Of a DNA stretch of 64,000 nucleotides, positions 15,008 through 26,397 are shown piece by piece. The translations under genes were made by a program, and so were the position numbers. The stretch comes from an uncultured Pseudomonadales bacterium (lineage in GTDB: Bacteria > Pseudomonadota > Gammaproteobacteria > Pseudomonadales > Azotimanducaceae). How positions within the stretch are numbered: position 1 is the first letter of the stretch; each line of letters opens with the position of its first letter. The notes below the pieces were generated by a model that had not been told where the DNA came from, did not search any database, and saw only the letters and a program-made list of their open reading frames with translations. The DNA lies in the NCBI GenBank assembly GCA_958296165.1, contig OY282447.1, positions 1,550,001-1,614,000 on the forward strand, given 5' to 3'.

Positions 15008-16112
15008 AAAGCAACAGCAATCGGCCGTGTTGGCGGCCATGGCCGACGGCATCGGCGACTTGGACTTCGCATCCGCGCAGTGGGTGGCCGAAGCCGCGGC
15101 GGCCCTCGCGGCGGCTGTGGCACGCCACGCCCGTGCCCTTGAAGATTTGGCGGCCTTCACGCTGTGCGAGGTGGCCCACAATCCGCCCGCTCGTCTGCAC
15201 GTTGGCGCCAAGCTGGCGTGGCATGCTCGATTCGAGGGCTCGACCGTGCGGGTGTCCGCCGGCGAGCTAGCGGCCGAGGAATGCGATTTGAAGATCGAGG
15301 GCGACCACTCGATCATGAGCAATCTGGCCAGGCTGCAATCGCAAGGGCGGGACCCTGCCGTGGTCGCCGCTGCGCAAGCGCGTTTGACGAAGCTCTCCAA
15401 GTGGCAAATACACGGCACGATGCCGCAACATGAGGTGTTGGGCGCGGTGTTGCGCACGCTGCACGATGCGATGGCGGTGCGCACGCTGCCGCGCTTCGTC
15501 TTCATGACGCCGGAGTGGGTGAGCTCAGCGCGCCACATCCTTACCGAACGGGCGACTTCGGCAAAATACGCCGACGGCCTCAAGGACGTCGTGTACACCT
15601 TCTCCGAAGAGTTCACCGAAACGCCGGCCTATGCCTTTCCGGACGGCCGCCACGGCGGGTTCTGGGTTCAAGCGAAGCACGGCCAGATCATCGTTGGCGC
15701 TGGCCCGCTGCCCGCAGACATGCAACCTGACGCGCTCACGAAGGGGCCATACAGCCGCGTAATTGCCGTCGGGCGCACCGTCGAAGCGGCGTTGACCGAT
15801 GCCGAAAAAGAGCAGAAGAACGCCTACGTCAAAACGGCTTTCAGCGCGCCGTCCGGCGAGCGCTCTCCCATCACGCAGGCCTCGCCGTCCGGGCGCGGGC
15901 CCATGCCAAAGCAGCTCATGCGAGTTTTCGCAGTGCTGCACGACGAACTCGGCAAGCGCACTTCCGGCGAGCTGCCAGCGGACTACGACGCAAGCCTCGA
16001 CGACGCCTGGGCGCAGCCGCAAGCGTTCGACCGCGACGCCGCCTACGACCCCTCCTGGGTGCGCTACGACGCCTTCGACATCTACGGCAACCCGCGCCAG
16101 AGCGGCGCATAG
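14997..16112 (+). CDS. Conserved protein of unknown function downstream of ctaB
   Basis: 371 residues from ATG 14997, which overlaps the ctaB stop by 11 bases, implying co-translation. It is soluble with no signal peptide. An N-terminal helical region rich in Ala and aromatic-poor is followed by an alpha/beta core with CEVAHNPPARLHVGAKLAWH and LKIEGDHSIMSNLARLQSQG. A long segment contains ARHILTERATSAKYADGLKD, then YAFPDGRHGGFWVQAKHGQI. I do not recognise a Pfam family. Linkage to heme O synthesis and a downstream PLP enzyme gives no clear role. Length and composition are consistent with a genuine expressed enzyme or binding protein. Confidence 0.75.
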   Translation: MSVEKQQQSAVLAAMADGIGDLDFASAQWVAEAAAALAAAVARHARALEDLAAFTLCEVAHNPPARLHVGAKLAWHARFEGSTVRVSAGELAAEECDLKIEGDHSIMSNLARLQSQGRDPAVVAAAQARLTKLSKWQIHGTMPQHEVLGAVLRTLHDAMAVRTLPRFVFMTPEWVSSARHILTERATSAKYADGLKDVVYTFSEEFTETPAYAFPDGRHGGFWVQAKHGQIIVGAGPLPADMQPDALTKGPYSRVIAVGRTVEAALTDAEKEQKNAYVKTAFSAPSGERSPITQASPSGRGPMPKQLMRVFAVLHDELGKRTSGELPADYDASLDDAWAQPQAFDRDAAYDPSWVRYDAFDIYGNPRQSGA

Positions 16113-16116
16113 GCTC

Positions 16117-17262
16117 ATGCGCGCCCGCGGCTTCGAGACCCGCGCCATCCACAGCGGCGGGCGCGACGCCGCCACCGGCGCGATCAACGTGCCGGTGCAT
16201 CTCTCCGCCACTTACGCCCAATCGGCGCCGGGCGTTCACCAAGGCTACGACTACTCGCGCACCGCCAATCCCACGCGCCGCGCCTACGAGCGTTGCCTGG
16301 CCGACTTGGAAGGTGGCCGCTTCGGCTTCGCGTTCGCTTCCGGCAGTGCAGCCACCGCCACGATCCTGCATCTGCTCAACTCTGGCGAGCACGTTTTGGC
16401 CGGCGACGACCTCTACGCCGGCAGCGTGCGCCTGTTCGACCGCGTATTCGCCAAACAGGGCATCGCCTTCGACTATGCGGACCTGACGGCACGGCAAGCC
16501 GTGGCCGAAGCGCTGCGACCGAAGACGCGACTGGTGTGGATCGAAACGCCCACCAACCCCCTCCTCAAGCTGATCGACATAGCCGCCGTTGCCGAGGCCG
16601 CGCACGCCAACGGCGCCTTGCTGGCAGTGGACAACACGTTCATGAGCCCGTACTTCCAGCGCCCGCTGGCGCTGGGCGCGGATATGGTCGTGCATTCCAC
16701 CACCAAATACGTGAACGGCCACAGCGAGCTGATTGGCGGCGCGGTTGTGACCGACGACGATGAGGTGGCAGAACGTCTGGCGTTCCTGTCGAACGCGATC
16801 GGCGGCGTGCAGAGCGCCTTCGATGCCTACCTGTGCCTGCGCAGCCTGAAGACGCTAGCGCTGCGGATGCAGGCCCACGCACGGAACGCCTTGGCCGTGG
16901 CACGGTTCCTGGACGCGCACCAAGGCGTCGAGCGGACAATCTATCCCGGCCTTGAGCGCCATCCGCAGCATGCGTTGGCGCGGCGGCAGATGACCGGCTT
17001 CGGCGGCATGGTCAGCGTCGTACTCAAGGGCGGGCTCTCAAGAGCCACGCGGTTTATCGAACGTCTTTCGCTGTTTACGCTGGCGGAGAGCCTTGGCGGC
17101 GTGGAATCGCTAGTGGAACATCCGGCCACCATGACCCATGCCAGCCTTAGCCCGGAACGCCGCCTCCAGTTGGGCATCGGCGACGGCCTGATCCGGCTCT
17201 CCGTAGGCATCGAAGCGCAAGCCGACCTGCTGGCCGACCTCGAACAAGCCTTGACTCCGTAG
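16117..17262 (+). CDS. Cys/Met metabolism PLP-dependent enzyme (cystathionine gamma-synthase/lyase type)
   Basis: 381 residues from ATG 16117, four bases after the previous stop. It is a fold-type I PLP enzyme of the trans-sulfuration family, which moves sulfur between homoserine derivatives, cystathionine and cysteine. Visible landmarks are the tetramer-interface Tyr in YDYSRTANPTRRAYE, the cofactor Asp172 in VDNTFMSPYF, the Schiff-base Lys197 in HSTTKYVNGHS, and the C-terminal SLGGVESLVEHPATMTH. Sequence alone does not separate gamma-synthase (metB), gamma-lyase (mccB) and O-acetylhomoserine sulfhydrylase (metZ). The SLGGVESL loop favours synthase/lyase. Probably an operon with the preceding unknown gene and DUF427. 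Confidence 0.88.
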   Translation: MRARGFETRAIHSGGRDAATGAINVPVHLSATYAQSAPGVHQGYDYSRTANPTRRAYERCLADLEGGRFGFAFASGSAATATILHLLNSGEHVLAGDDLYAGSVRLFDRVFAKQGIAFDYADLTARQAVAEALRPKTRLVWIETPTNPLLKLIDIAAVAEAAHANGALLAVDNTFMSPYFQRPLALGADMVVHSTTKYVNGHSELIGGAVVTDDDEVAERLAFLSNAIGGVQSAFDAYLCLRSLKTLALRMQAHARNALAVARFLDAHQGVERTIYPGLERHPQHALARRQMTGFGGMVSVVLKGGLSRATRFIERLSLFTLAESLGGVESLVEHPATMTHASLSPERRLQLGIGDGLIRLSVGIEAQADLLADLEQALTP

Positions 17263-17283
17263 CGCCCACCCCGGCAACGGCAA

Positions 17284-17844
17284 TTGCGAGAGGCGACATT
17301 GCTCTCAGCGACTCACGAAGTCCGTCTCGCGCGCCGGAAGTGGCGCTTCCGAGGCCGCGGGCGCCCGGCCTTCGCGCTGCCCTGCGCGGCCGGCCAAGAG
17401 TCCGTGTGGGACTATCCGCGCCCGCCGCGCCTCGTCCCGGACGCCCGCCGCATTCGCGTCCGCCACGCCGGCGCGCTGCTCGCCGATTCCACTGGCGCCA
17501 TTCGAGTTCTCGAAACCGCCTCGCCGCCCACGTTCTACCTGCCGCCGGACGACGTGGCGCTCGGCCAGCTAACTCCGTCGTCCGTGCGGACGTTCTGCGA
17601 GTGGAAAGGCTGGGCGCGGCAATACGACCTCGCCGCCAACCCGGGCGCGGCTTGGCGCTACACGGAGACCTTTCCGGAGTTCGCGGCCATCCGTGGCTTC
17701 GTTGCCTTCTACCCGGCCAAAGTGTCATGCAGCGTGGATGGCGAAGCAGTCCAACCGCAGCCCGGCGGCTACTACGGCGGTTGGGTCACGGCCGAACTGG
17801 CCGGCCCGTTCAAGGGCGAACCGGGTTCCGAATCGTGGTGGTAG
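17284..17844 (+). CDS. DUF427 domain protein
   Basis: Up to 186 residues from TTG 17284. The DUF427 domain starts near ESVWDYPRPPRLV (about residue 39), so an internal start is possible and the leader may be untranslated. Domain landmarks are RIRVRHAGALLADSTGAIRV, PPTFYLPPDDV, CEWKGWARQYDL and RGFVAFYPAKVSCSVDGE, ending in QPGGYYGGWVT. DUF427 proteins adopt a small beta-rich fold and lack an established reaction. It lies 21 bp after the trans-sulfuration gene and 100 bp before atpI, with the atp promoter in between. Confidence 0.8.
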   Translation: MREATLLSATHEVRLARRKWRFRGRGRPAFALPCAAGQESVWDYPRPPRLVPDARRIRVRHAGALLADSTGAIRVLETASPPTFYLPPDDVALGQLTPSSVRTFCEWKGWARQYDLAANPGAAWRYTETFPEFAAIRGFVAFYPAKVSCSVDGEAVQPQPGGYYGGWVTAELAGPFKGEPGSESWW

Positions 17845-17875
17845 TGGGTGCTAGAACAAGCAGCGCAATTCCGCG

Positions 17876-17904
17876 TTGAATGGCCACCAGCCCACCCCTA
17901 TAAT
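17876..17904 (+). promoter_or_regulatory. Sigma70-type promoter of the atp operon
   Basis: TTGAAT (17876-17881), a 17-base spacer, and TATAAT (17899-17904) form a near-consensus housekeeping promoter. Predicted initiation near 17911 gives a leader of about 34 nt before the TTG start of atpI. It lies in the only sizeable gap before the nine atp genes. Confidence 0.7.
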
Positions 17905-17944
17905 CCGCGGCTAATCCGCGCCCTGCGCGCCAAGAGGCACCTTC

Positions 17945-18370
17945 TTGAGCGACGCCGAAGCCGATAGCAAGCGCTGGGGAAAGCCAGCGCAAGTGGTGGG
18001 CTTGCAGGCGGCGATCAGCGTGACGGTGGCGGCACTGGCACTGATGTGGAGCTTTGATGAGGCCAAGGCAGCGTTGCTTGGCGGAATGGTGGCGTGCTTG
18101 CCGAATGCGTACTTTGCCTGGGCGATTGCTCGTGCGGAGCGCCGTTCCAGGCGCTACGCGAACGCAGAGCCGGAGCAGGCTGTTTGGGCAGCGGGCAAGC
18201 TGCTTGGCCAGTGGGCAACGAAGACGGTCATGATGGCGGCGCTGTTGGTGCTGGCCATCGTGTTCGCCAAACCCGCGGCGCTCGCGTTCATCTGCGGGTT
18301 CGGTGCTGCGTTGCTGACGCAGCTTGGAGCGCCGCTGTTGTGGCGGCGAGAGCGAGTGCGCGGGCCCTAA
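17945..18370 (+). CDS. atpI: ATP synthase protein I
   Basis: 141 residues from TTG 17945. It is a small inner-membrane protein with four hydrophobic helices, thought to assist c-ring assembly and Mg2+ handling; it is not essential for the enzyme. The first pair of helices includes LQAAISVTVAALALMWSFDE and AALLGGMVACLPNAYFAWAI. The second pair follows a charged loop and ends GFGAALLTQLGAPLLWRR. Its place as first gene of the operon, 31 bp before atpB, matches gammaproteobacterial order. Confidence 0.88.
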   Translation: MSDAEADSKRWGKPAQVVGLQAAISVTVAALALMWSFDEAKAALLGGMVACLPNAYFAWAIARAERRSRRYANAEPEQAVWAAGKLLGQWATKTVMMAALLVLAIVFAKPAALAFICGFGAALLTQLGAPLLWRRERVRGP

Positions 18371-18401
18371 AGCCGGGCTCAAGAGGGATGATCTAGACGA
18401 A

Positions 18402-19238
18402 ATGGCCGACAGCAGCGGCGAATACATCAGACACCATCTAACCAACCTCACGTTCGGAAAGCACCCGGATGAGGGTTGGATGCTGGCCGAAACCGCGCAG
18501 GAAGCGGAGGCGATGGGCTACTGGACCATCCACTTGGATTCGATGGCTTGGTCCGTGGGCTTGGGCGTGGTGTTCTGCGCCGTCTTCGGGCTGGCGGCGA
18601 GGCGCGCCACCGCCGGCGTGCCGGGGGCGTTGCAGAACGCCGTGGAGATCGTGGTCGACTTCATCGACGACACGGTCTCGAGCATCTTTCAGCATCGCAA
18701 CAGCCTGATCGCGCCGCTGGCGCTGACGATCTTCATCTGGGTGTTTCTCATGAACTTGATGGATCTGGTGCCCGTGGATTGGATTCCCGTGCTGGCGGCA
18801 ACGTCCGGCATCGAATACATGAAGATCGTGCCGTCCACGGACCCCAACATCACGCTGGGCATGGCCTGCACGGTGTTCTTCATGATCATCTTCTTCAGCA
18901 TCAAGGTGAAAGGCTTGGGCGGCTTCCTGAAGGAGCTGCTCTGCCACCCGTTTCCTTGGTACCTGTTTCCCGTCAACTTCGTGCTGGAAACGGTCACGCT
19001 GATAGCCAAGCCCGTTTCGCTCGGCCTGCGTTTGTACGGCAACCTGTTCGCCGGCGAGATGATCTTCATTCTGATCGCCCTTCTGTACGGCGGCATCGTG
19101 CTAAGTTTGGCAGGCGGCGTTCTGCAGTGGGCATGGGCGGTCTTCCATGTGCTAGTCATCACGCTGCAAGCATTTGTTTTCGCCGTGCTGTCGGTGATCT
19201 ACCTCGCCCAGGCGCATGACGTCGAGGACGAGCACTAA
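18402..19238 (+). CDS. atpB: ATP synthase Fo subunit a
   Basis: 278 residues from ATG 18402. Subunit a forms the proton half-channels facing the c-ring in the inner membrane. The N-terminus has the usual YIRHHLTNLTFG, and later helices include FIWVFLMNLMDLVPVDWIP. The C-terminal SLGLRLYGNLFAGEMI carries the essential Arg that faces the subunit c carboxylate. Length is typical for gammaproteobacteria. Separated from atpE by 43 bp, with a GGAG site for atpE. Confidence 0.95.
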   Translation: MADSSGEYIRHHLTNLTFGKHPDEGWMLAETAQEAEAMGYWTIHLDSMAWSVGLGVVFCAVFGLAARRATAGVPGALQNAVEIVVDFIDDTVSSIFQHRNSLIAPLALTIFIWVFLMNLMDLVPVDWIPVLAATSGIEYMKIVPSTDPNITLGMACTVFFMIIFFSIKVKGLGGFLKELLCHPFPWYLFPVNFVLETVTLIAKPVSLGLRLYGNLFAGEMIFILIALLYGGIVLSLAGGVLQWAWAVFHVLVITLQAFVFAVLSVIYLAQAHDVEDEH

Positions 19239-19269
19239 ACCCATCAAGATCAACGTAGATTCAACGTAA

Positions 19270-19506
<237 letters not shown>

Positions 19507-19572
19507 TGGCTCTGTCGGCAACGCAAGCTGCGACAGCAAAGGTTATGCGAGGGGTGAAGCGAGGGTGAAGCC

Positions 19573-20040
19573 GTGAGTCCCATGACATTGATCGGCCAGT
19601 CGATCGCCTTTCTGGTGTTCGTCTGGTTTTGCTGGAAGTTCATCTGGCCGTACCTGATCCGCGCCATGCGCGAACGTCAGCGCACGATCGCCAAGGGCTT
19701 GGAGGACGCTGCAACGGCGGAGCGCGATTTGCAGAACGCGCAAGCGCGAGCGGAGCAGGCGCTGAACGAAGCCCGCAACCAAGCGCGCGGCATCGTCGAC
19801 GAAGCCCGCAACCAAGCGACGCAGATGATCGAAAACGCCAAGCAGGACGCCGAAGCCGAGCGCACGCGCATTCTCGCCGCCGCACAGGCCGATGTGGCGC
19901 AGGAGATGAACCGCGCCAAGGAGACCTTGCGCGCGCAAGTGGCGGATTTGGCGGTGGCGGGCGCCGAGAAGATTCTCGAAGCGTCCATCGATCGCAGCCG
20001 CCACGATGCGCTGCTGAACAAGATCGCTGCGGACCTCTAG
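19573..20040 (+). CDS. atpF: ATP synthase Fo subunit b
   Basis: 155 residues from GTG 19573; ATG 19582 is an alternative. An N-terminal membrane anchor (TLIGQSIAFLVFVWFCWKFI) is followed by a long charged right-handed coiled coil that dimerises and links Fo to F1 as the peripheral stalk. Ala-rich heptads with repeated ARNQA segments are evident. The spacing to atpH is six bases. Confidence 0.93.
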   Translation: MSPMTLIGQSIAFLVFVWFCWKFIWPYLIRAMRERQRTIAKGLEDAATAERDLQNAQARAEQALNEARNQARGIVDEARNQATQMIENAKQDAEAERTRILAAAQADVAQEMNRAKETLRAQVADLAVAGAEKILEASIDRSRHDALLNKIAADL

Positions 20041-20046
20041 GCTGCC

Positions 20047-20586
20047 ATGGCCGAAATCGCCACTCTCGCCCGCCCCTACGCCAACGCCGCGTTCGACCTT
20101 GCCAAGCGGCTCGATCGCTTGGATCGGTGGTCCCGCATGTTGGCCATATTGGCGACCGCCACGCACACCGACGAAATGCAGGCGTTGATCGGCTCACCGG
20201 CGCTCGCCGACGAAGTAAAGGCGCACAGACTGATCGAGGTGGCCAGCGAGCATCTAGACGATCTCGGCCGCCGCTTCGTGCATGTGCTCTCGGCCAACAA
20301 GCGCTTGCACCTGCTCGGCGAGATCGCCAGCCAGTTCGAGACGCGCAAGGCCGCCGCCGAGCAGGTGGTGGATGTGGAGATCACTGCCGCAGTGGCGCTC
20401 ACCGCCACGCAGATCGACGCCTATTCGCAAGCGCTCGAACGCCGCTTCGAACAGGTTGTCCACGTCAACCTAGCGGTAGATCCAGGCTTGGTGGGCGGGG
20501 CCGTGATACGTGCCGGCGACACGGTGATCGACGGCTCTCTGCGCGGCCGTCTAACGCGCCTCAACGAAGCGCTCATGCACGCCTAG
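20047..20586 (+). CDS. atpH: ATP synthase F1 subunit delta
   Basis: 179 residues. Delta caps the F1 alpha3beta3 head and binds subunit b. The N-terminal helical domain begins ATLARPYANAAFDLAKRLDR, and the C-terminal strands include VHVNLAVDPGLVGGAVIRAG and the closing DGSLRGRLTRL, all characteristic. Six bases separate it from atpF and 48 from atpA. Confidence 0.94.
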   Translation: MAEIATLARPYANAAFDLAKRLDRLDRWSRMLAILATATHTDEMQALIGSPALADEVKAHRLIEVASEHLDDLGRRFVHVLSANKRLHLLGEIASQFETRKAAAEQVVDVEITAAVALTATQIDAYSQALERRFEQVVHVNLAVDPGLVGGAVIRAGDTVIDGSLRGRLTRLNEALMHA

Positions 20587-20634
20587 CGCGACGCACTCGG
20601 TTCAGCCAAGCACACTCGGTTCAAGAGGAAACAA

Positions 20635-22182
20635 ATGCAGCAACTCAACCCGGCGGAAATCAGCGACATCATCCGCGGCCGCATCGAAAACCTCGACGTC
20701 GCGGCGCAAGCCGCCAACGAGGGCACCATCGTCTCCGTCTCAGACGGCATCGTCCGCGTCCATGGCCTCGCCGAAGCGCAATACGGCGAGATGATCGAGT
20801 TCAGCGGCGGCATCTACGGGATGGCGCTGAACTTGGAGCGCGATTCCGTTGGCTGTGTGGTGCTCGGCGACTACGAGAGCCTCTCCGAGGGCATGACCGC
20901 CCGCTGCACCAAGCGCATTCTCGAAGTACCGGTTGGCCCGCAGCTGCTCGGCCGCGTGGTGGACGCACTCGGCAACCCCATCGACGGCAAAGGCCCCATC
21001 GATGCCGCCCTCACCTCGCCGGTCGAAAAGGTGGCACCCGGCGTGATCGCCCGGCAGACCGTCGATCAACCCGTGCAAATGGGCATCAAGTGCATCGACG
21101 CAATGGTGCCCATCGGGCGCGGCCAGCGCGAGCTCATCATCGGCGACCGGCAGATCGGCAAGACCGCCATCGCCGTGGACGCGGTCATCAACCAGAAAGG
21201 CACCGGCATCAAGTGCATCTACGTGGCCATCGGCCAGAAGATGTCCACCATCGCCAACATCGTGCGCACGTTGGAAGAAAACGGCGCCATGGAGCACACC
21301 ATCGTGATGGCGGCGAGCGCCGCCGACCCGGCGCCAATGCTCTACATTTCGCCCTATTCCGGCTGTGCCATGGGCGAGTACTTCCGCGATCGCGGCGAAG
21401 ACGCCCTCATCATCTACGACGACCTCACCAAGCAGGCTTGGGCGTACCGCGAAATCTCCCTGCTGCTGCGCCGGCCGCCGGGCCGCGAAGCCTATCCAGG
21501 CGATGTCTTCTATCTGCACTCGCGCCTCTTGGAACGCGCCGCGCGAGTGAACGCGGACTACGTGGAACAGGTGACGGGCGGTGCCGTGAAAGGCCAGACC
21601 GGCTCGCTCACCGCGCTGCCGATCATCGAAACCCAGGCCGGCGAAGTTTCCGCCTTCGTGCCCGCCAACGTGATCTCGATTACCGACGGACAGATCTTCC
21701 TAGAGCTCGATCGCTTCAACGCCGGCATGCGGCCCGCCATGAGCCCCGGCATCTCGGTCTCGCGCGTTGGCGGTTCCGCGCAAGTGCCGTTCATGAAGAA
21801 GCTCTCCGGCGGCGTGAAGCTGGCGCTCGCCCAGTACCGCGAGTTGGCCGCCTTCTCGCAGTTCGCATCCGACTTGGACGACGTGACGCGCCGCCAGCTC
21901 GACCACGGCGCTCGCGTGGAAGAGCTGATGAAGCAGAACCAGTACGCGCCGATGTCGGTCGCGGAAATGGGCATGTCGTTGTTCGCCGCCAACGAGGGCT
22001 ATCTAGACGACGTGCCGGTGGACAAGGTGCTGGACTTCGAGCGCGACCTCTTGGCCTTCATGAATACCGAGCACGGCGAGTGGATGGCGCAGATCACCGC
22101 CAGCGGCGACTACGACGACGACATCGTGGCCTTCATGAAAGAGGCGCTCGACAAGTTCAAGGCCAGCCACTCCTACGCATAG
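20635..22182 (+). CDS. atpA: ATP synthase F1 subunit alpha
   Basis: 515 residues. It is the non-catalytic nucleotide-binding subunit of the F1 hexamer. The N-terminal delta-binding helix ([17 protein letters not shown]) precedes the beta-barrel domain, P-loop GDRQIGKT (170-177), the segment with [20 protein letters not shown], and the helical C-terminal domain. Length and motifs are standard. Ribosome site AAGAGGA lies just before the start. Confidence 0.97.
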   Translation: MQQLNPAEISDIIRGRIENLDVAAQAANEGTIVSVSDGIVRVHGLAEAQYGEMIEFSGGIYGMALNLERDSVGCVVLGDYESLSEGMTARCTKRILEVPVGPQLLGRVVDALGNPIDGKGPIDAALTSPVEKVAPGVIARQTVDQPVQMGIKCIDAMVPIGRGQRELIIGDRQIGKTAIAVDAVINQKGTGIKCIYVAIGQKMSTIANIVRTLEENGAMEHTIVMAASAADPAPMLYISPYSGCAMGEYFRDRGEDALIIYDDLTKQAWAYREISLLLRRPPGREAYPGDVFYLHSRLLERAARVNADYVEQVTGGAVKGQTGSLTALPIIETQAGEVSAFVPANVISITDGQIFLELDRFNAGMRPAMSPGISVSRVGGSAQVPFMKKLSGGVKLALAQYRELAAFSQFASDLDDVTRRQLDHGARVEELMKQNQYAPMSVAEMGMSLFAANEGYLDDVPVDKVLDFERDLLAFMNTEHGEWMAQITASGDYDDDIVAFMKEALDKFKASHSYA

Positions 22183-22210
22183 GCACGGCGGGCGGGAGAG
22201 GACGTAAGCG

Positions 22211-23071
22211 ATGGCAGCGGGCCGCGAGATCAAGAAGAAGATCGCCAGCGTGCAGACCACGCAGAAGAGCACGCGCGCCATGCAGATGGTGGCCGCGAGC
22301 CGCATGCGGCGCACCCAGGAGCGGATGCAGCACGGCCGACCCTACAGCCAGCGCATCGAGGAAATGATCGGCCACCTAGCCAACGCGAACCCGGAATACC
22401 GGCACGACTACATGGTGACCCGCGAGGTGAAACGCACGGCCTACATCGTGGTGTCCACCGACCGCGGCCTGTGCGGCGGCCTGAACGTAAACCTGTTCCG
22501 AGAGCTCGTTCGGCGCGTGAAGGCTTGGCAGGCGGCGGGCGTGGAAGCGGAACTCGCGCTCGTGGGCAACAAGGCCGCGCAGTTCTTCCGCGCCGTGGGC
22601 GGCAACGTCGTCGCGTCCATGGGCGATGTGGGCGAGACGCCCGAAGTGGCCGAGCTGATCGGCGGCGTAAGAGTCATGTTGGATGCGTTCAGCAGCGGCC
22701 GCATCGACCAGCTTTACATCATCTCCAACGAATTCGTAAACACCATGACGCAGCGCCCCATCGTGAAGCAGTTGCTGCCGCTGCCGCCGATCGACCACGA
22801 CGAGTTCAAGCATCGCTGGGATTACATCTACGAGCCGGATGCGCGCGAACTCATCGAAGGCCTGGTGGAGCGCTACATCGAATCGTTGGTGTACCAAGCC
22901 GTAGTGGAGAACGTCGCGTGCGAGCAAGCCGCCCGGATGATCGCCATGAAGAACGCCACGGACAACGCCGAGGAGATCGTGAAAGAGCTCACGCTGCTCT
23001 ACAACAACGCCCGGCAAGCGTCGATCACACAGGAAATATCAGAGATCGTGGGTGGCGCGGCGGCCGTCTGA
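22211..23071 (+). CDS. atpG: ATP synthase F1 subunit gamma
   Basis: 286 residues. It is the central rotor shaft. The N-terminal coiled-coil helix ([20 protein letters not shown]) and C-terminal helix ([20 protein letters not shown], ending [10 protein letters not shown]) would pair inside the hexamer. The middle Rossmann-like domain has [15 protein letters not shown]. All features are standard and the gene is in normal order before atpD. Confidence 0.96.
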   Translation: MAAGREIKKKIASVQTTQKSTRAMQMVAASRMRRTQERMQHGRPYSQRIEEMIGHLANANPEYRHDYMVTREVKRTAYIVVSTDRGLCGGLNVNLFRELVRRVKAWQAAGVEAELALVGNKAAQFFRAVGGNVVASMGDVGETPEVAELIGGVRVMLDAFSSGRIDQLYIISNEFVNTMTQRPIVKQLLPLPPIDHDEFKHRWDYIYEPDARELIEGLVERYIESLVYQAVVENVACEQAARMIAMKNATDNAEEIVKELTLLYNNARQASITQEISEIVGGAAAV

Positions 23072-23103
23072 GCAGCCCGAACGAAAGTAGCCGGCCTCGC
23101 TAA

Positions 23104-24528
<1,425 letters not shown>

Positions 24529-24554
24529 CGCCCGGTCATCTTTGAGGAACCACG

Positions 24555-24977
24555 ATGCCAGCGACCATGCAGTGCCACATCGTCAGCGCCGAAGAGGAGA
24601 TTTACGCCGGCCGCATCGCCATGCTCTCCGTTACCGGCAGCGTCGGCGAACTCGGCATCCTGCCCGGCCACGCGCCGCTTCTCACCGGCATCCGACCCGG
24701 GGCGGTGCGGCTGCGCGACGAGGACGGCGAGGAAGACGTATTCTTCGCCTCCGGCGGCTACTTGGAGGTTCAGCCTGGGATCGTCACCGTGCTGGCGGAT
24801 ACGGCGCTACGCGCGGACGATATCGACGAAGCGGCGGCACTCGAGGCACGCCAAGAGGCTGAACGGGCGCTCTCGGAAGCCGCGGCCGAGATCGATTACG
24901 GGCGCGTCGAGGCGCAGCTAGCGGCGGCAACCGCGCAGCAGCGCACGTTGGAGGAGTTGCGCAAGCTGCGGCGGTGA
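24555..24977 (+). CDS. atpC: ATP synthase F1 subunit epsilon
   Basis: 140 residues. The N-terminal beta sandwich includes EIYAGRIAMLSVTGSVGELG and ILPGHAPLLTGIRPG, and the C-terminal helical hairpin begins near ALEARQEAERALSEA. It regulates hydrolysis and docks gamma to the c-ring. Only two bases separate its stop from the stop of a convergent methyltransferase gene, which marks the edge of the glycan island. The final 117 bases are duplicated in diverged form at 27297-27410. Confidence 0.95.
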   Translation: MPATMQCHIVSAEEEIYAGRIAMLSVTGSVGELGILPGHAPLLTGIRPGAVRLRDEDGEEDVFFASGGYLEVQPGIVTVLADTALRADDIDEAAALEARQEAERALSEAAAEIDYGRVEAQLAAATAQQRTLEELRKLRR

Positions 24978-24979
24978 CT

Positions 24980-25846
24980 TTAGAACTCATACCGAGTGTA
25001 CTTGCCTCGGATCTTTTGCCATTCTTGCGATGGAATGGATCGGCGCGGCGTCCAATTGGCGGGCTTTCTTGCGACAAGCAACCACGAATCCTTCCAACCA
25101 GGGAAGAGCCTCGTTATCAAGATGTACATGCGCTTGAGCCCCGGCGGGACGACCTCCAGCATCTGGTCGCAAGCGCGCAGTTCAAGGCACTCAATGCCTA
25201 GGTACTCCGACAGTAGCGCAAGATATCCCTTCACATATTCTCGTACATGCCCTCGCCATGGCCCTGGATTCCAATAGTAGCTGTCGAATCCAGGCAGGTT
25301 GGTTCTACCGCGTAGAACATCCAGTCGCTTTCTAATGTTGACCGCATTTGGAACGGTTATGAACAAGAGCCCGCCACTTCGGACCACTTGCAGGATGTCG
25401 TTGAGGAGCTCTCTCGGCGAATCGTGCAGATGTTCGATCACGGCGTGCAGCATGGCCATGTCGAAGAATTGCGCAGGGTAGGAATCCGGCAGGCGCGGCT
25501 CCTTCATATGTTCGAAACGGACGCCTTGTTCGACGGCGAACTTGAGGATCTTTTGCCCATTCTCCCCAATTTCATGCCAGTCGTCGCTGAGGTCGTCGCA
25601 CGCGAAACAACGGTACCCTAGACGCTGTAGAACGGCGGCTGTATCGCACGGCCCCGCGCCGAAGTCCAATATCGTATCGCCGGCGCTAAGATATCGACAC
25701 ACAACATCGGCCACCGTCCTATAGGCATCTACGCCGACGCCACTCATGTAGCCGCCAAACGGGAAAGCCCTAACGACGTCGTCAAAGGCCGCTTGTATGC
25801 GTTTCGAGTCTGCTGTTGCCATCCGTTTGGCCGTGGACGCGACCAT
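24980..25846 (-). CDS. Class I SAM-dependent methyltransferase (glycan locus)
   Basis: About 288 residues from ATG 25846; ATG 25822 is also possible. SAM-binding motif I is DTILDFGAGPCDTAAVL, and motif II region YRCFACDDL ends with an acidic residue. The post-I core includes FFDMAMLHAVIEHLHDSP and then VVRSGGLLFITVPNAVN, the pattern of bacterial methyltransferases that act on sugars, lipids or small molecules. The target is unknown. Its C-terminal WKDSWLLVARKP resembles surface-polysaccharide locus methyltransferases. It converges on atpC with a 2-bp gap. Upstream it is bounded by the ISKra4/IS110 debris, so its promoter may be disturbed. Confidence 0.8.
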   Translation of the reverse strand: MVASTAKRMATADSKRIQAAFDDVVRAFPFGGYMSGVGVDAYRTVADVVCRYLSAGDTILDFGAGPCDTAAVLQRLGYRCFACDDLSDDWHEIGENGQKILKFAVEQGVRFEHMKEPRLPDSYPAQFFDMAMLHAVIEHLHDSPRELLNDILQVVRSGGLLFITVPNAVNIRKRLDVLRGRTNLPGFDSYYWNPGPWRGHVREYVKGYLALLSEYLGIECLELRACDQMLEVVPPGLKRMYILITRLFPGWKDSWLLVARKPANWTPRRSIPSQEWQKIRGKYTRYEF

Positions 25847-26024
25847 CCGCAAATCCGCCTTAGCTGACAACGGCGCTAGCGTCTTTGCGACGAGACCGTC
25901 CTCGACTTTCAACGCGGCGAAGTATACACAGTCGGAACTCGGACACCGTCGGGGCCACGAACGTCTCCGCCAGCAGCGCCGCCTCCATGTCTGACAACCG
26001 CCGCAGCGACAGCGACCCGCCACA

Positions 26025-26176
26025 GGGTGTGCGACGTTTTAGTGCGCCAGCGGTGAGGCAGCGCTTGGCTGCGGCTTGTGCCGATGGCGCCAGAAGTCGT
26101 CGTAGAGTTCGCTGCGGACGCAGGAACGCAAGGCCATGACGTCGTTGGCGCCGGCCCTGCTCCAGCGCATGCCGGC
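26025..26176 (-). mobile_element. ISKra4-like tail fragment, left arm of an inverted repeat
   Basis: On the minus strand this encodes the end of an ISKra4-type transposase (GMRWSRAGANDVMALRSCV, then LYDDFWRHRHK, stop at 26039-26041) and the element terminus beginning GGGTGTGCGACGTTTT. A second, inverted copy lies at 26965-27117, roughly 90% identical by eye. The IS110 fragment lies between them. Confidence 0.65.
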
Positions 26177-26397
26177 GCACTTCAGGCGCTTGTCTGTTTA
26201 GATTCCCCCGTGGGCCTTCGGGAGGGTCCCACCCTGCGTCGCCCTTCGAGGCGCCGCAGGGCAGGCGGTGGTCGGGCCGTTTCAGGCGTTGGCCGCAAAG
26301 GGCCGCAGGCGAGTTTGGTCGGCCACCGTCTTCCCTCCATGTCCTGAACGGATACATGAGCATCGTGGCTCGCAAGACAAGCACAGGAGGAAGGAAG

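Noticed and set aside
19629-22367. A 900-codon open frame running across atpF, atpH and atpA
   Set aside because: It is an out-of-phase frame over three well-supported atp genes and its sequence is Arg/His-rich nonsense typical of GC-rich shadow frames.
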